A DNA stretch of 45,820 nucleotides from Desulfobacterales bacterium (GCA_016209225.1 JACQWO010000059.1:1-45820), one strand, 5' to 3'. Counted from the stretch's first letter, positions 31,975 to 40,148 are shown. Notes: generated by a model from the sequence alone, not told the origin. A program made the numbers and translations.

Positions 31975-32844
31975 ATGGATGAAAGAGATGTTTACAAGGC
32001 TAAGGAGGCAATGCAGTCTGCAATGAAGAAAGGCCCTATGAGGGTGGCAGTGATTATTGGAGCGATTCTATTGTTTTTATTGATTTTAAGGCCATGGGTT
32101 CAGATTGGGGCAGGTGAAAGAGGGATTGTCCTTAATTTTGGCGCTGTTCAGAAGGATGCACTTGGAGAAGGGCTGCATTTCAGGGTACCTATAATGCAGG
32201 ATATCGTCCCGATGGATGTCAAGGTTCAGAAATCTTTAACAAATGCCGCCGCTTCATCGTCTGACCTTCAGGAAGTGAGTTCAGAGGTTGCGCTTAACTA
32301 TCATATAGTTCCAGACAAGGCAAACATTGTCTATCAGTCCATCGGCATACAATTTAAAGAGCGAATCATAGACCCTGCAGTGCAGGAGGTGGTAAAGGCT
32401 GTGACAGCCAAGTATTCGGCAGAAGAGCTTATTACAAAGAGACCGGCGGTAAGCGAGGCAATGAGAGCAAACCTTGCTGAAAGACTTTTGGCGCACAACA
32501 TAGCAGTTGATGCATTTTCTATCGTAGGCTTCAGCTTCTCCAAGATATTTATGGAGGCCATTGAGTCAAAGCAGACAGCAGAACAGCTTGCACTAAAGGC
32601 AAAGAGAGACCTGGACAGGATAAAGATAGAGGCAGAGCAGAAGATTACAGCAGCCAGGGCAGAGGCAGAGTCCTTGAGGCTGCAGAGAGCGAATATTTCA
32701 ACAGATCTTATAGAGCTTAGAAAGATAGAGGCAAATCTCAAGGCTATAGATAAATGGAATGGGATACTCCCACAGGTTACCGGCGGTGGGGCTGTGCCAT
32801 TTATCGGGGTAGGTGAAACACAGAAGAGTAGCATAAAAAGGTAG
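31975..32844 (+). CDS. SPFH/prohibitin-family membrane protein
   Basis: This 289-residue protein has one transmembrane helix at about 22-39 followed by a prohibitin-like SPFH domain (GERGIVLNFGAVQ, then GEGLHFRVPI) and a C-terminal coiled coil (ALKAKRDLDRIKIEAEQK). SPFH proteins form membrane-bound rings that shield proteases or organise lipid domains. The AAAGGAGG ribosome binding site is excellent. The preceding 150 bp contains a dispersed repeat-like stretch, not a gene. Confidence 0.9.
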   Translation: MDERDVYKAKEAMQSAMKKGPMRVAVIIGAILLFLLILRPWVQIGAGERGIVLNFGAVQKDALGEGLHFRVPIMQDIVPMDVKVQKSLTNAAASSSDLQEVSSEVALNYHIVPDKANIVYQSIGIQFKERIIDPAVQEVVKAVTAKYSAEELITKRPAVSEAMRANLAERLLAHNIAVDAFSIVGFSFSKIFMEAIESKQTAEQLALKAKRDLDRIKIEAEQKITAARAEAESLRLQRANISTDLIELRKIEANLKAIDKWNGILPQVTGGGAVPFIGVGETQKSSIKR

Positions 32845-32884
32845 AGAACCCCATTGTTCAGGTATATCTATACAAGGAACAACC

Positions 32885-33775
32885 GTGAGAGTTAGCAGAC
32901 TCCCTTCGTGGCTCAAAAAGGATATTTCCCGAGGAAAAGGTTTATTCAAGGTTAAGGATACACTCTCGGAGCTGGGATTAAATACCGTGTGCCAGGGCGC
33001 TAAATGCCCGAATATTGGAGAGTGTTTTGGGGAAGGAGTCGCTACATTTATGATTATGGGTAGTATCTGTACCAGGAACTGCCGATTTTGTGCTGTAGAG
33101 GGTGGAGACCCAAATCCTCTTGAGTTAGATGAACCAGTTAGGATAGCGCAGGCAGCAAAGATTCTGGGATTAACCTATGTGGTTGTTACCTCTGTAACCA
33201 GAGATGATCTGCCGGATGGAGGTGCTGAACACTTTTCAAAGACTATTACGGCTATACGAGAAAGTTTGCCCTACTCTAAAGTTGAAGTGCTGGTCCCTGA
33301 TTTTAAAGGTAGTCATGATGCTGTATGGGAGGTGGTCAAATCAAGCCCCACTGTCTTCAGCCACAACATGGAAACGGTTTCTCGCCTTTACCCACGGATT
33401 CGGCCTGGTGCAGATTATTGCCGTTCTTTAAATGTCCTGGAGTTTGTAAAAGACTTTGACAGTAAAATTGTAACCAAATCGGGTCTAATGCTGGGCTTGG
33501 GAGAGACAAGGGAAGAGGTTCTCAGCTCCATGAAAGACCTGAGGAATGTTGGATGTGATGTCCTGACCATGGGGCAGTATCTTCGCCCCTCTGATTACCA
33601 TTTTCCAGAAGAAAGATTTCTCCATCCCGAGGAATTCAAAGAGCTTGAGTCAATAGGCAAAGAGATGGGGTTTCAGGAGGTGGCCTCAGGTCCATTTGTT
33701 CGAAGCTCCTACCATGCTGGTAGGCTTCTAGAGAGGATCCTTCCACGACAGGAGAAGGATAATGGAGGAAGATAA
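32885..33775 (+). CDS. lipA: lipoyl synthase (LipA)
   Basis: This 296-residue radical-SAM enzyme inserts two sulfurs into the octanoyl group of carrier proteins. It has the auxiliary-cluster cysteines 36, 41 and 47 (CQGAKCPNIGEC), the radical-SAM triad CTRNCRFC (62, 66, 69), and the C-terminal RSSYHAG. It starts at GTG 32885, preceded by AAGGAAC. It overlaps the downstream LipM-like gene by 14 bp, so the two act together to make lipoyl cofactor. Confidence 0.95.
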   Translation: MRVSRLPSWLKKDISRGKGLFKVKDTLSELGLNTVCQGAKCPNIGECFGEGVATFMIMGSICTRNCRFCAVEGGDPNPLELDEPVRIAQAAKILGLTYVVVTSVTRDDLPDGGAEHFSKTITAIRESLPYSKVEVLVPDFKGSHDAVWEVVKSSPTVFSHNMETVSRLYPRIRPGADYCRSLNVLEFVKDFDSKIVTKSGLMLGLGETREEVLSSMKDLRNVGCDVLTMGQYLRPSDYHFPEERFLHPEEFKELESIGKEMGFQEVASGPFVRSSYHAGRLLERILPRQEKDNGGR

Positions 33776-34637
33776 ACCCCCAAAGTGGCGTCTATTGACC
33801 ACCGGTTTTCTGAATGCCTTTGAAAACATGGCCATAGATGAGGCTATATTAACGGTCTGCGGTCAAGGTAAGTCTCCGCCTACCATTAGATTCTATGGTT
33901 GGAAGCCCCATGCAGTCTCTCTTGGGTATTCTCAACAGGTTGAAGGCGCTATAAACTTACAGGCATGTGATAGGTTGGGAATCGATATCGTTCGCCGTAC
34001 TACAGGGGGGAGGGCAGTTCTGCACGAGGAAGAACTGACCTACTCACTGATTTGCCCTTCAAATAATCCCCTATTCCCCTCCAGTATCCTGGGAGCCTAT
34101 AGAAAGATAAGCTCCTGTTTAATCGAGGGGTTTAAGAGGCTGCACATCAATGCCCAATTAGTTATACCGAGAAAGACAAGTAACGGTTTATCCAAAAGGA
34201 AAGTCAATCCAAGTTGCTTTTTATCCCCTTCATGGTACGAGATAATGATTGATGGGAAAAAGATTTGCGGAAGTGCTCAAAGACGAGTAGGTGGCGCTCT
34301 CCTACAGCATGGTTCTATTTTAATTGGATTTGATGCCCAAAAACTCTCCCAGATCATGGTGTTTAAGGGATTAAAGAGAGAGGTGGTGGTGGATTATCTG
34401 ACCGGAAATATAACTTCGGTGAATGACCAGGTAGGTAAAGACATAGATTTCTTTGAACTCCAGGGGATATTCATTGAGGGTTTTCAGGAGGGGTTGGGAA
34501 TAGAATTAAGAAAGGGAGAACTCAGTCATCAAGAACACCAATTAAAGGAACAGTATCTAAAAGAACGCTACCTGAACCCAGAGTGGAACTTCGGTATGCC
34601 AGGCCTGCTTAGGAGATTGGCACCAAACAGGGTCTGA
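33762..34637 (+). CDS. octanoyltransferase, LipM/LplA-like
   Basis: This 291-residue BPL/LplA-fold enzyme contains RRTTGGRAVLHEEELTYS (78-95), and PSCFLSPSWYEIMIDGKKIC with Cys152 followed by GSAQRR. The Cys in this position is the acyl-enzyme nucleophile of LipM-type octanoyltransferases, while the lipoate ligase LplA lacks it. It transfers octanoyl groups onto carrier proteins, providing the substrate for LipA. It overlaps lipA by 14 bp. Confidence 0.85.
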   Translation: MEEDKPPKWRLLTTGFLNAFENMAIDEAILTVCGQGKSPPTIRFYGWKPHAVSLGYSQQVEGAINLQACDRLGIDIVRRTTGGRAVLHEEELTYSLICPSNNPLFPSSILGAYRKISSCLIEGFKRLHINAQLVIPRKTSNGLSKRKVNPSCFLSPSWYEIMIDGKKICGSAQRRVGGALLQHGSILIGFDAQKLSQIMVFKGLKREVVVDYLTGNITSVNDQVGKDIDFFELQGIFIEGFQEGLGIELRKGELSHQEHQLKEQYLKERYLNPEWNFGMPGLLRRLAPNRV

Positions 34638-34666
34638 CACAAACTAACATTAAAAGGAGGATTTAC

Positions 34667-35944
34667 ATGGAAGAAAGAAAATTTTGGAATGAAGAGATCG
34701 AGACTATGCCTTTGGAAAAGCTTCGCAAGCTGCAAGAGGAAAGACTACAACATACAGTAGAATGGGCTTATACCAGGACAAAGTTCTATCGCCGTTTATT
34801 TGACCAGGCCGGGGTGAAACCAGAGGACATAACAACCCTGGAGGATATCCGCAAGCTTCCGTTTACAATGGACATAGAAGTAGATACGGATGTTCCTTTG
34901 AAGGATAGACTGGCTATCCCTGAAGATGAGATTAAGATGTTTCACTCCACATCGGGAACCGTTGGCGCAGTTGTTCCCATCCCTTTTAGCAAAAAAGAGA
35001 CGGAATTCTTCTTCACTGAAGGTGAAGCACGTGCACGTTGGACAATGGGTGTAAGACCTTCGGATGTGGTACAGGTTCTCACCCGATTTGATTGTTGCTT
35101 TCAAGGATATAGAGAATTAGGGGCATCCCTCATTCTGATGTCCGCTGGAAGATACAATCCGGATCACCAGATACAATTGACCAGGGATGGAAGGGTTACA
35201 ATAATTGAGCACATGCCTTCACTGCTTCTTGGCTACTTTGAAAGGATGGAACAACTGGGAGCAAAAGTTCAAGAAACGAACATAAGGATGATAAGTGGCG
35301 TCGGTGAAGGATGGGCTGAATCTTATAAGAGAAAGGTTGAGGAAAAATATGGGATTCCCTTCATGACACTCTACGGCGCAGTAGAAACCTCTCCCTGCTT
35401 TGCTTCTGAGTGCGAAGCAAGGAAAGGCATGCACATTTCTTCCGATGCAGGCATCATAGAGGTTGTAGACCCAAAAACCGGAGAACCCCTTCCAGAAGGT
35501 GAGGAGGGTGAATTGGTCTTCACTATTCTGGCGAGAGAGGCTATGCCCCTTCTTCGGTACAAAGTAGGAGACGTGGGGAGTCTCCTTCCTTATGAACCTT
35601 GCTCTTGTGGTCGTACATTACCGAGGATGTCTTACGTAAAAGGGCGTGTTTCGCAACTCATGAAGATCGGTGAAAAGAAAATACTGCCTATAGACGTGGA
35701 GGAGGTTATTGCCAAGATTGAAGGACTTGAGGGTGAGTTTAGGATAATACTGGAAAAGCCTGAGATGGACAAGTTGAAGCTCAAATTAGAACACAAACCT
35801 GAAGTGAAAGAGCTAAAAACTCTGAGGGAGAAGGTAGAAGAAGCGATCTTGAACGAAATAGGGGTAAGGTCAGAGCTGGAGCTTGTGCCGCAGGGGAGTT
35901 TGCAGCGCGTTACATTCAAGGCACAAAGGGTGGAGAAACTATAA
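34667..35944 (+). CDS. phenylacetate-CoA ligase-like protein (PaaK family)
   Basis: This 425-residue adenylate-forming ligase is shorter than the AMP ligases above. It has HSTSGTVGAVVP at about 93-104, where the ATP loop lies (Val in place of the usual Thr of SSGTTG), YGAVETSPCFASEC as motif 2, YKVGDVGSL, and the PaaK-type zinc/cysteine-rich patch PCSCGRT. Members activate phenylacetate, other aryl acids or amino acids. The preceding gene is lipoylation, so it may be a separate unit. AAAGGAGG is upstream. A 182-bp inverted-repeat element begins 16 bp behind its stop. Confidence 0.88.
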   Translation: MEERKFWNEEIETMPLEKLRKLQEERLQHTVEWAYTRTKFYRRLFDQAGVKPEDITTLEDIRKLPFTMDIEVDTDVPLKDRLAIPEDEIKMFHSTSGTVGAVVPIPFSKKETEFFFTEGEARARWTMGVRPSDVVQVLTRFDCCFQGYRELGASLILMSAGRYNPDHQIQLTRDGRVTIIEHMPSLLLGYFERMEQLGAKVQETNIRMISGVGEGWAESYKRKVEEKYGIPFMTLYGAVETSPCFASECEARKGMHISSDAGIIEVVDPKTGEPLPEGEEGELVFTILAREAMPLLRYKVGDVGSLLPYEPCSCGRTLPRMSYVKGRVSQLMKIGEKKILPIDVEEVIAKIEGLEGEFRIILEKPEMDKLKLKLEHKPEVKELKTLREKVEEAILNEIGVRSELELVPQGSLQRVTFKAQRVEKL

Positions 35945-35960
35945 TAGAAGGTACAAAGTT

Positions 35961-36142
35961 GATGGACTTGTAAAAAGTCCATCTGCGGCGTTGCCTGCCT
36001 GTGCGTTCCGCACGCAGACAGGCACTGCATCCTTCGTCGTTGCGGCGTACCCCTAAGTACGCTTCACACCTTAGGATTTGCGCGCCTTGCATCTGGAGCT
36101 TTTTACTTTGCCATCCCAATTTTGACTTTTTACGAGTCCATC
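35961..36142. mobile_element. 182-bp inverted-repeat element (MITE-like)
   Basis: The sequence begins with GATGGACTTGTAAAAAGTC (35961-35979) and ends with GACTTTTTACGAGTCCATC (36124-36142), perfect inverted repeats but for one base. The interior holds shorter near-repeats, including a TGCCTG...CAGGCA stem near 35994-36024, and no gene. I recall similar elements in many deltaproteobacterial genomes, which is family memory, not a search. It supplies the stop codon of the HigA-like antitoxin at 36141-36143. It is probably mobilised in trans. Confidence 0.7.
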
Positions 36143-36443
36143 ATCCTTGATTATGAAGCAATTCTGTTGAAATAGGTTTGACCATTTGCCATGCTTCTGA
36201 AATATGCTCTGCTTGCCATAAATCATAATTTTTCTGTAAATTTAGCCAAAAGATAGGTGTGGTATCGAAAGCACGGGATAAACGCAATGCCATATCAGGA
36301 GTAATTGAGCCTCTTTCATTAATAATTTTTGATAATGTTTTTCTGGAAACACCGAGGGATTCAGACATATCTTTGATTGTAATGGATAATGGCTCCAAAT
36401 AATCTTCCTTTATAATCTTCCCAGGATGTGTAGGTTGTTTCAT
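36141..36443 (-). CDS. HigA-type addiction-module antitoxin, orphan
   Basis: This 100-residue protein (ATG 36443) begins MKQPTHPGKIIKEDYLEPL and carries the VapI/HigA helix-turn-helix at about 20-60 (SESLGVSRKTLSKIINERG), then ALRLSRAFDTTPIFWLNLQK, the classic family end. No HigB toxin is adjacent. Its ATG overlaps the stop of the four-helix membrane protein as ATGA. The stop TGA lies on the edge of the 182-bp inverted-repeat element, so the final residues may have been reset by its insertion. Confidence 0.85.
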   Translation of the reverse strand: MKQPTHPGKIIKEDYLEPLSITIKDMSESLGVSRKTLSKIINERGSITPDMALRLSRAFDTTPIFWLNLQKNYDLWQAEHISEAWQMVKPISTELLHNQG

Positions 36444-37579
36444 CTTCTCTCTTCTTCGTAACAACAGGCATTACAATCGAGATTCTGCAAAATTTCGGGG
36501 ATCAAGATCAACCATTCAAGATCCACGAAAAATGATTTCGGTCTGGTCTTATCTCTGCGGACAAGCATGTTCGATGTCCTATATAGTTGAACCAGTTCTA
36601 CCCATAAATCTCTTTCTTCCTTTGCTTTATATTTAATCTTTTCAAATTCAGCTACCCTTTCGGAGTGAGTCCTGTTAAATTCTATCCTCGCGTTGGCTAA
36701 CCCCTCAGCAGCCTCTTCAAGGTCTGCCGCCTCTGCTTTAAGCTTATTTGCTCCATCTTCAAATGCCCTCTTAGTCTGTCTGTATTTAAGCGGGTCTTTG
36801 TGTCCCGCTTGGTAGGCAAGAACCACTATAACAGCAAATAAAAGAATATTTACAATAAAAAATGCAAAAACCATACTGTTGATATCCCATCTTATGTCCA
36901 GGGCTTCCACTATTTTATTAGCCTCAAAAATATTTTCCCTTAATACTGCAATTACAATAAGACCGGCAAAAACCACTAAGGCGGCGCTTGTCATCAATAC
37001 TATGGTGGTTTTTGATTTATTCTTCATGCGTAATTTCTTGCCAATAAAATCTGAAAGCCATGGTATGGACACCATTACGCCAATTGCCATTATAAGGGTG
37101 TCTGATTGACTCTGTCCAAAGACATTGAACACCAATGCATTAAAGGCAACCTCAGCAACCGTTATTATTATAAAAAATATCCAGAACAATGTGTTTGATA
37201 TGCGAGGCTTTGGGTAGTTATAAAAACTTGCTTTAGCAGTTTCGTAATACTTAATGGCATCTTCGTGTTCACTACTCTCTTTTTTAACTGCCGCCTTTGC
37301 CGTTCTATATTTATCTTCAGCATATCTACAATTCTGATGCAGTTCTTTATCAATATCAGACCATTGCTGGGAGATATGGGTCAGGTTTTCATTTGCTCTT
37401 CGAAGGAGTTCTCCTTCAAATTCGGTGTGTTCTTCCTGGTCAAGGGAAGGGTCTGGTTGTTTGGTCTCTTGAAATGGCCATTTGGGAGGGAAAAATTTCC
37501 ACTTCCAATCCCTGCCATCTTGCTTACCCCTTTTTTTAACCTGCCGGCTTGAATAATAGCGTATATTTTTGCCTGCCAT
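36440..37579 (-). CDS. four-helix membrane protein with coiled coils
   Basis: This 379-residue protein has a basic N-terminus, a coiled-coil-like charged region at about 55-118, four predicted helices (about 128-152, 160-179, 191-213, 234-257), a second charged/coiled-coil region at about 262-325, and a Cys-rich tail (CNACCYEEERR). No catalytic motif is seen. It may act as a membrane-anchored sensor or effector scaffold. The GGGGGGG-rich ribosome binding site is strong. It starts 16 bp after the NYN-LOTUS gene and overlaps the antitoxin. Confidence 0.6.
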   Translation of the reverse strand: MAGKNIRYYSSRQVKKRGKQDGRDWKWKFFPPKWPFQETKQPDPSLDQEEHTEFEGELLRRANENLTHISQQWSDIDKELHQNCRYAEDKYRTAKAAVKKESSEHEDAIKYYETAKASFYNYPKPRISNTLFWIFFIIITVAEVAFNALVFNVFGQSQSDTLIMAIGVMVSIPWLSDFIGKKLRMKNKSKTTIVLMTSAALVVFAGLIVIAVLRENIFEANKIVEALDIRWDINSMVFAFFIVNILLFAVIVVLAYQAGHKDPLKYRQTKRAFEDGANKLKAEAADLEEAAEGLANARIEFNRTHSERVAEFEKIKYKAKEERDLWVELVQLYRTSNMLVRRDKTRPKSFFVDLEWLILIPEILQNLDCNACCYEEERR

Positions 37580-37595
37580 ATCCCCCCCTAGTGTT

Positions 37596-38393
37596 CTATG
37601 CGATCAAACTAACTAAATGGTCGTGCGCTCCGGGCTTGACCTTAAAGCTCTTGGGATATTTTTTAAGTAATTCTGAGAATGTTTTACATTCGTAATTTGA
37701 TTCATCAAACGTGGGATCAAGTCGCTTTACTACGGGCCTGATTGCTGCCTTAACAACCCATTCATCGCCGGTTCTCTTAGAAATTTGCTTAATCGCTTTT
37801 GATAAAAGTTCAACAGGATCTTTGATCTGTATTATATCTGATTCAGCATCTTCATTCCCAATATTTTCATCTGTTTGGCTATCAACTACGAGAGCATCGT
37901 AATATTTAAAGTCCGAGCAACTGTTAGCCCAGTGTTGATTTGTCGATGATTTACAACCAATACCGATTAGGTCTTTCCCCGCAGCCTTAATTTTCTGTGC
38001 CAGGGGAATAAAGTCACTATCGCCACCTATGACAATAATTGAGGAAATATGTGGGAATCTCAACACATCCTCAATTGCATCAAGAGACAACTTAATGTCA
38101 GCTCCGTTTTTGGCTGATGCACCTGGAGGGAATATTTGGATTAGTTCGACAGCACATTTAAGCAAGGAATGCCTATATTTTGCAAACCATTGCCAATTGC
38201 AATAGGCCTTATTGATTGCCACATTTCCGTATGTTGTAGCAAAATCATATAGCGCTTGTACATCAACCATCAAGTCTTGCTGTTTGTTCCTGTTTTGAGT
38301 TCTCCCATAGCCACCACTGCCGTTAGCCGAATCATATAAACTGGCGTGAATATTTTCAAAGTCCCAATAAACCGCTACTGTTTCTTTTGCCAT
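37596..38393 (-). CDS. NYN-domain nuclease with LOTUS/OST-HTH domain
   Basis: This 265-residue protein has a PIN-like NYN domain (LabA/DUF88) in the first 150 residues. Acidic residues are Asp11 (YWDFENI), Asp99 (NGADIKLSLD), and Asp125/127 (GGDSDFIPL). Residues about 190-265 resemble a LOTUS/OST-HTH RNA-binding domain (LLSKAIKQISKRTGDEWV, then VVKRLDPTFDESNYECKTF). Such proteins may cleave RNA. The AGGAGG ribosome binding site is good, 16 bp before the membrane gene. This leads an operon with that gene and the HigA-like antitoxin. Confidence 0.85.
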   Translation of the reverse strand: MAKETVAVYWDFENIHASLYDSANGSGGYGRTQNRNKQQDLMVDVQALYDFATTYGNVAINKAYCNWQWFAKYRHSLLKCAVELIQIFPPGASAKNGADIKLSLDAIEDVLRFPHISSIIVIGGDSDFIPLAQKIKAAGKDLIGIGCKSSTNQHWANSCSDFKYYDALVVDSQTDENIGNEDAESDIIQIKDPVELLSKAIKQISKRTGDEWVVKAAIRPVVKRLDPTFDESNYECKTFSELLKKYPKSFKVKPGAHDHLVSLIA

Positions 38394-38415
38394 ATCTTCC
38401 TCCTATTTCAGATGG

Positions 38416-38592
38416 CTAACGAGCCTGTTGAAAAACCCTTTGGCAGAGAATTAGTTTTCCGATCAGCTTAGACTTTTTTTGGTTGTTAATTTGATTCAGG
38501 GAATACTCAAAGGTGCCTGGGAGGATTTGTTTGTCAAAAAAGACGGGGATGAACTTTCCCTGGGAATAGGAGTAATCTTTGTACCTAGCCAC
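38416..38592 (-). pseudogene. IS1182-like transposase, N-terminal remnant
   Basis: Starting with GTG 38592, preceded by AAGGAG, the frame reads VARYKDYSYSQGKFIPVFFD, then KQILPGTFEYSLN. This is the N-terminus of IS1182-type transposases. The similarity stops after about 35 residues and the frame ends at 38416. The rest of the transposase is missing. A 13-bp inverted repeat (38609-38621 and 38658-38670) lies just upstream and may belong to the element end. CCTGTTGAAAAACCCT near 38422 resembles it. Confidence 0.75.
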
Positions 38593-38608
38593 TGCAATCT
38601 CCTTGTGT

Positions 38609-38670
38609 ACCCTGTTAGAGAACCCTCTCTGAAAGGTGTGCCCCATTAGATAACCCCTCTCTAACAGGGT
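38609..38670. repeat. 13-bp inverted repeat near the transposase remnant
   Basis: ACCCTGTTAGAGA (38609-38621) and TCTCTAACAGGGT (38658-38670) are perfect reverse complements with a 36-bp spacer. Position just upstream of the remnant fits an IS end or hairpin terminator. The similar CCTGTTGAA motif also occurs in the hairpin at 44520-44550. Confidence 0.6.
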
Positions 38671-38700
38671 GTAAAGGTTAACCGGTTTGAAAATAATTTA

Positions 38701-39360
38701 TTAATTAGGAACAACGACCCCAGGTATCTCCTTTTTATGTCTTTCTTTAGCTACGTCTATATATTTTTTGTCTAATTCTTCAATCTCTTTTTCTGATTTG
38801 AAGAAAAGAAGCAATTTTTTATGCGATTGCTCATCGGCGGCCAATTTGTAAAATGTACGTGCAAATATAGCAGCTTGTTGATTTCCTTGTTTTGCTAGCG
38901 ATATTTGTTCATTTATTTGTTCAAAATTCCACATTTCCTCAAATATTTTATTGAAAGGGTCTTCAACTCCAAGCATAAGAAATTCGTTGTTTTCTTTTAA
39001 ATTTGCCCAATATTTTAACTTTAATTCTGCTGGTATATGGCCCTTGAGCTCTGGGGGAGTGTTAGGAGACTTCATCATTCTATCGTATGACCAAATAATT
39101 CTGTATATGCTTTTTGCATCTTCCTCCAGAAGTTTTAGTGATATTTTTCTAAATTTTTGTTTTTTCAATAAATCATCTAGTCCCCGTTTAGTTAAATCTG
39201 CAGAAAATCCTAAAATTATACCTAACATAACACCCAAAACGAGACGAGATGTTTCCTGATTTTTTACATCTATGGAATTAAATATGAAAAAAACAGTAAC
39301 AATTATAAGTATAAATGGAATTGAAAAAGACTTCAATATTTCAAGAACCCAATACTTCAT
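38701..39360 (-). CDS. two-helix membrane protein, hypothetical
   Basis: This 219-residue protein begins MKYWVLEILKSFSIPFILI. It has two N-terminal hydrophobic helices (about 11-30 and 39-56), then a soluble, mostly helical C-terminal region (FEEMWNFEQINEQI, AAIFARTFYKLAADEQSHK). It has no family I know. The GAGGAAAAG ribosome binding site is good. It may belong functionally to the neighbouring NYN operon (38393 onward) but an IS remnant separates them. Confidence 0.5.
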   Translation of the reverse strand: MKYWVLEILKSFSIPFILIIVTVFFIFNSIDVKNQETSRLVLGVMLGIILGFSADLTKRGLDDLLKKQKFRKISLKLLEEDAKSIYRIIWSYDRMMKSPNTPPELKGHIPAELKLKYWANLKENNEFLMLGVEDPFNKIFEEMWNFEQINEQISLAKQGNQQAAIFARTFYKLAADEQSHKKLLLFFKSEKEIEELDKKYIDVAKERHKKEIPGVVVPN

Positions 39361-39401
39361 ATCTTTTCCTCAACTGCCGCATTCTCCCCGAGACTATATG
39401 A

Positions 39402-39462
39402 TATAATGTCAAGTATAGTAACCTCTTTTTGTTAGATGAGTGATTTAATACTTGATATTATA
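39402..39462. repeat. 15-bp near-perfect inverted repeat upstream of 38701-39360
   Basis: TATAATGTCAAGTAT (39402-39416) pairs with ATACTTGATATTATA (39448-39462) except for one base, with a 31-bp spacer. It sits about 45 bp from the start of the two-helix membrane protein gene. It may be a regulatory site or a hairpin. Confidence 0.5.
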
Positions 39463-39551
39463 CATAGCAGCAGCGGAGCGAGGGGAGAACCGCGCGGACT
39501 CACTGGCCGCTTCTTTTGCGGTCTGGTGGAATTTGATGTTATGTGATCCTG

Positions 39552-39824
39552 TCATGGGAAAAGCCTGTATATATCCTTTCGATGGGCAATTCGGTTACAG
39601 ACCACAACCTTCTTCTGTTTATCTACTGTAATCCCGATTCTGTACTGTCCAATGCGGATCTTGTATTTTCCAGTGTATCCTCTCATTTGCTCAAGGTATT
39701 CGAGATCGAACGGGTTCTCACATATGAGATCCTCAAAGACGATCTTTTCCGCCTGAGCCTGGACATCCCCAGGAAGTTTAGAAAGTTCCTTTAAAAAACG
39801 CTTCTTATATTCAACTTCCCACAT
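39552..39824 (-). CDS. RelE/ParE-superfamily toxin
   Basis: This 90-residue toxin begins MWEVEYKKRFLKELSKL and has KYKIRIGQYRIGITVDKQKK followed by VVVCNRIAHRKDIYR, the typical C-terminal RelE pattern. Relatives cleave mRNA on the ribosome or act on gyrase. Its start lies 1 bp after the upstream antitoxin stop on the minus strand, so they form one operon. A 10-bp inverted repeat (ATGTTATGTG) flanks the pair. Confidence 0.9.
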   Translation of the reverse strand: MWEVEYKKRFLKELSKLPGDVQAQAEKIVFEDLICENPFDLEYLEQMRGYTGKYKIRIGQYRIGITVDKQKKVVVCNRIAHRKDIYRLFP

Positions 39825-39825
39825 C

Positions 39826-40020
39826 TTATTTCAAAGACCGATAGAACTGTTTCGCCTCATGCACGGAAAGCTGTTCATCATCGGCCACTTCATCCATCAG
39901 TTTTGCCAAGCCATAGTTCTCAATAACTTCTTCCATACGTTCAAATTCCTCAATAGGAATCTGAACGGCTATGGGTTTCTGATTCTCATCAAGAACGATG
40001 TTTTTGTGGAGTTCAATCAT
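39826..40020 (-). CDS. antitoxin for the RelE-type toxin
   Basis: This 64-residue protein (ATG 40020) begins MIELHKNIVLDENQKPIAVQ and has IPIEEFERMEEVIENYGLA. It resembles short Phd/StbD-type antitoxins with an N-terminal DNA-binding strand and a helical toxin-binding tail. GGAGG 6 bp upstream sets the start. Alternative ATG 40059 would add 13 doubtful residues. Confidence 0.8.
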   Translation of the reverse strand: MIELHKNIVLDENQKPIAVQIPIEEFERMEEVIENYGLAKLMDEVADDEQLSVHEAKQFYRSLK

Positions 40021-40148
40021 GTCATACCTCCGAATATAGAGTTCATTGTTCTTCCACATAACATAATATTAGCCAACACTTATAGCCCGTAGTTTATGAT
40101 ATTGAAAGACAAAATGCAACAGGGAAAAATAAGAAAAGCCGCGTTAAA

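Noticed and set aside
39536-40064. Integron cassette with attC sites around the RelE-type module
   Set aside because: No GTTRRRY core sites or attC-like folds were found; only a short inverted repeat is present.
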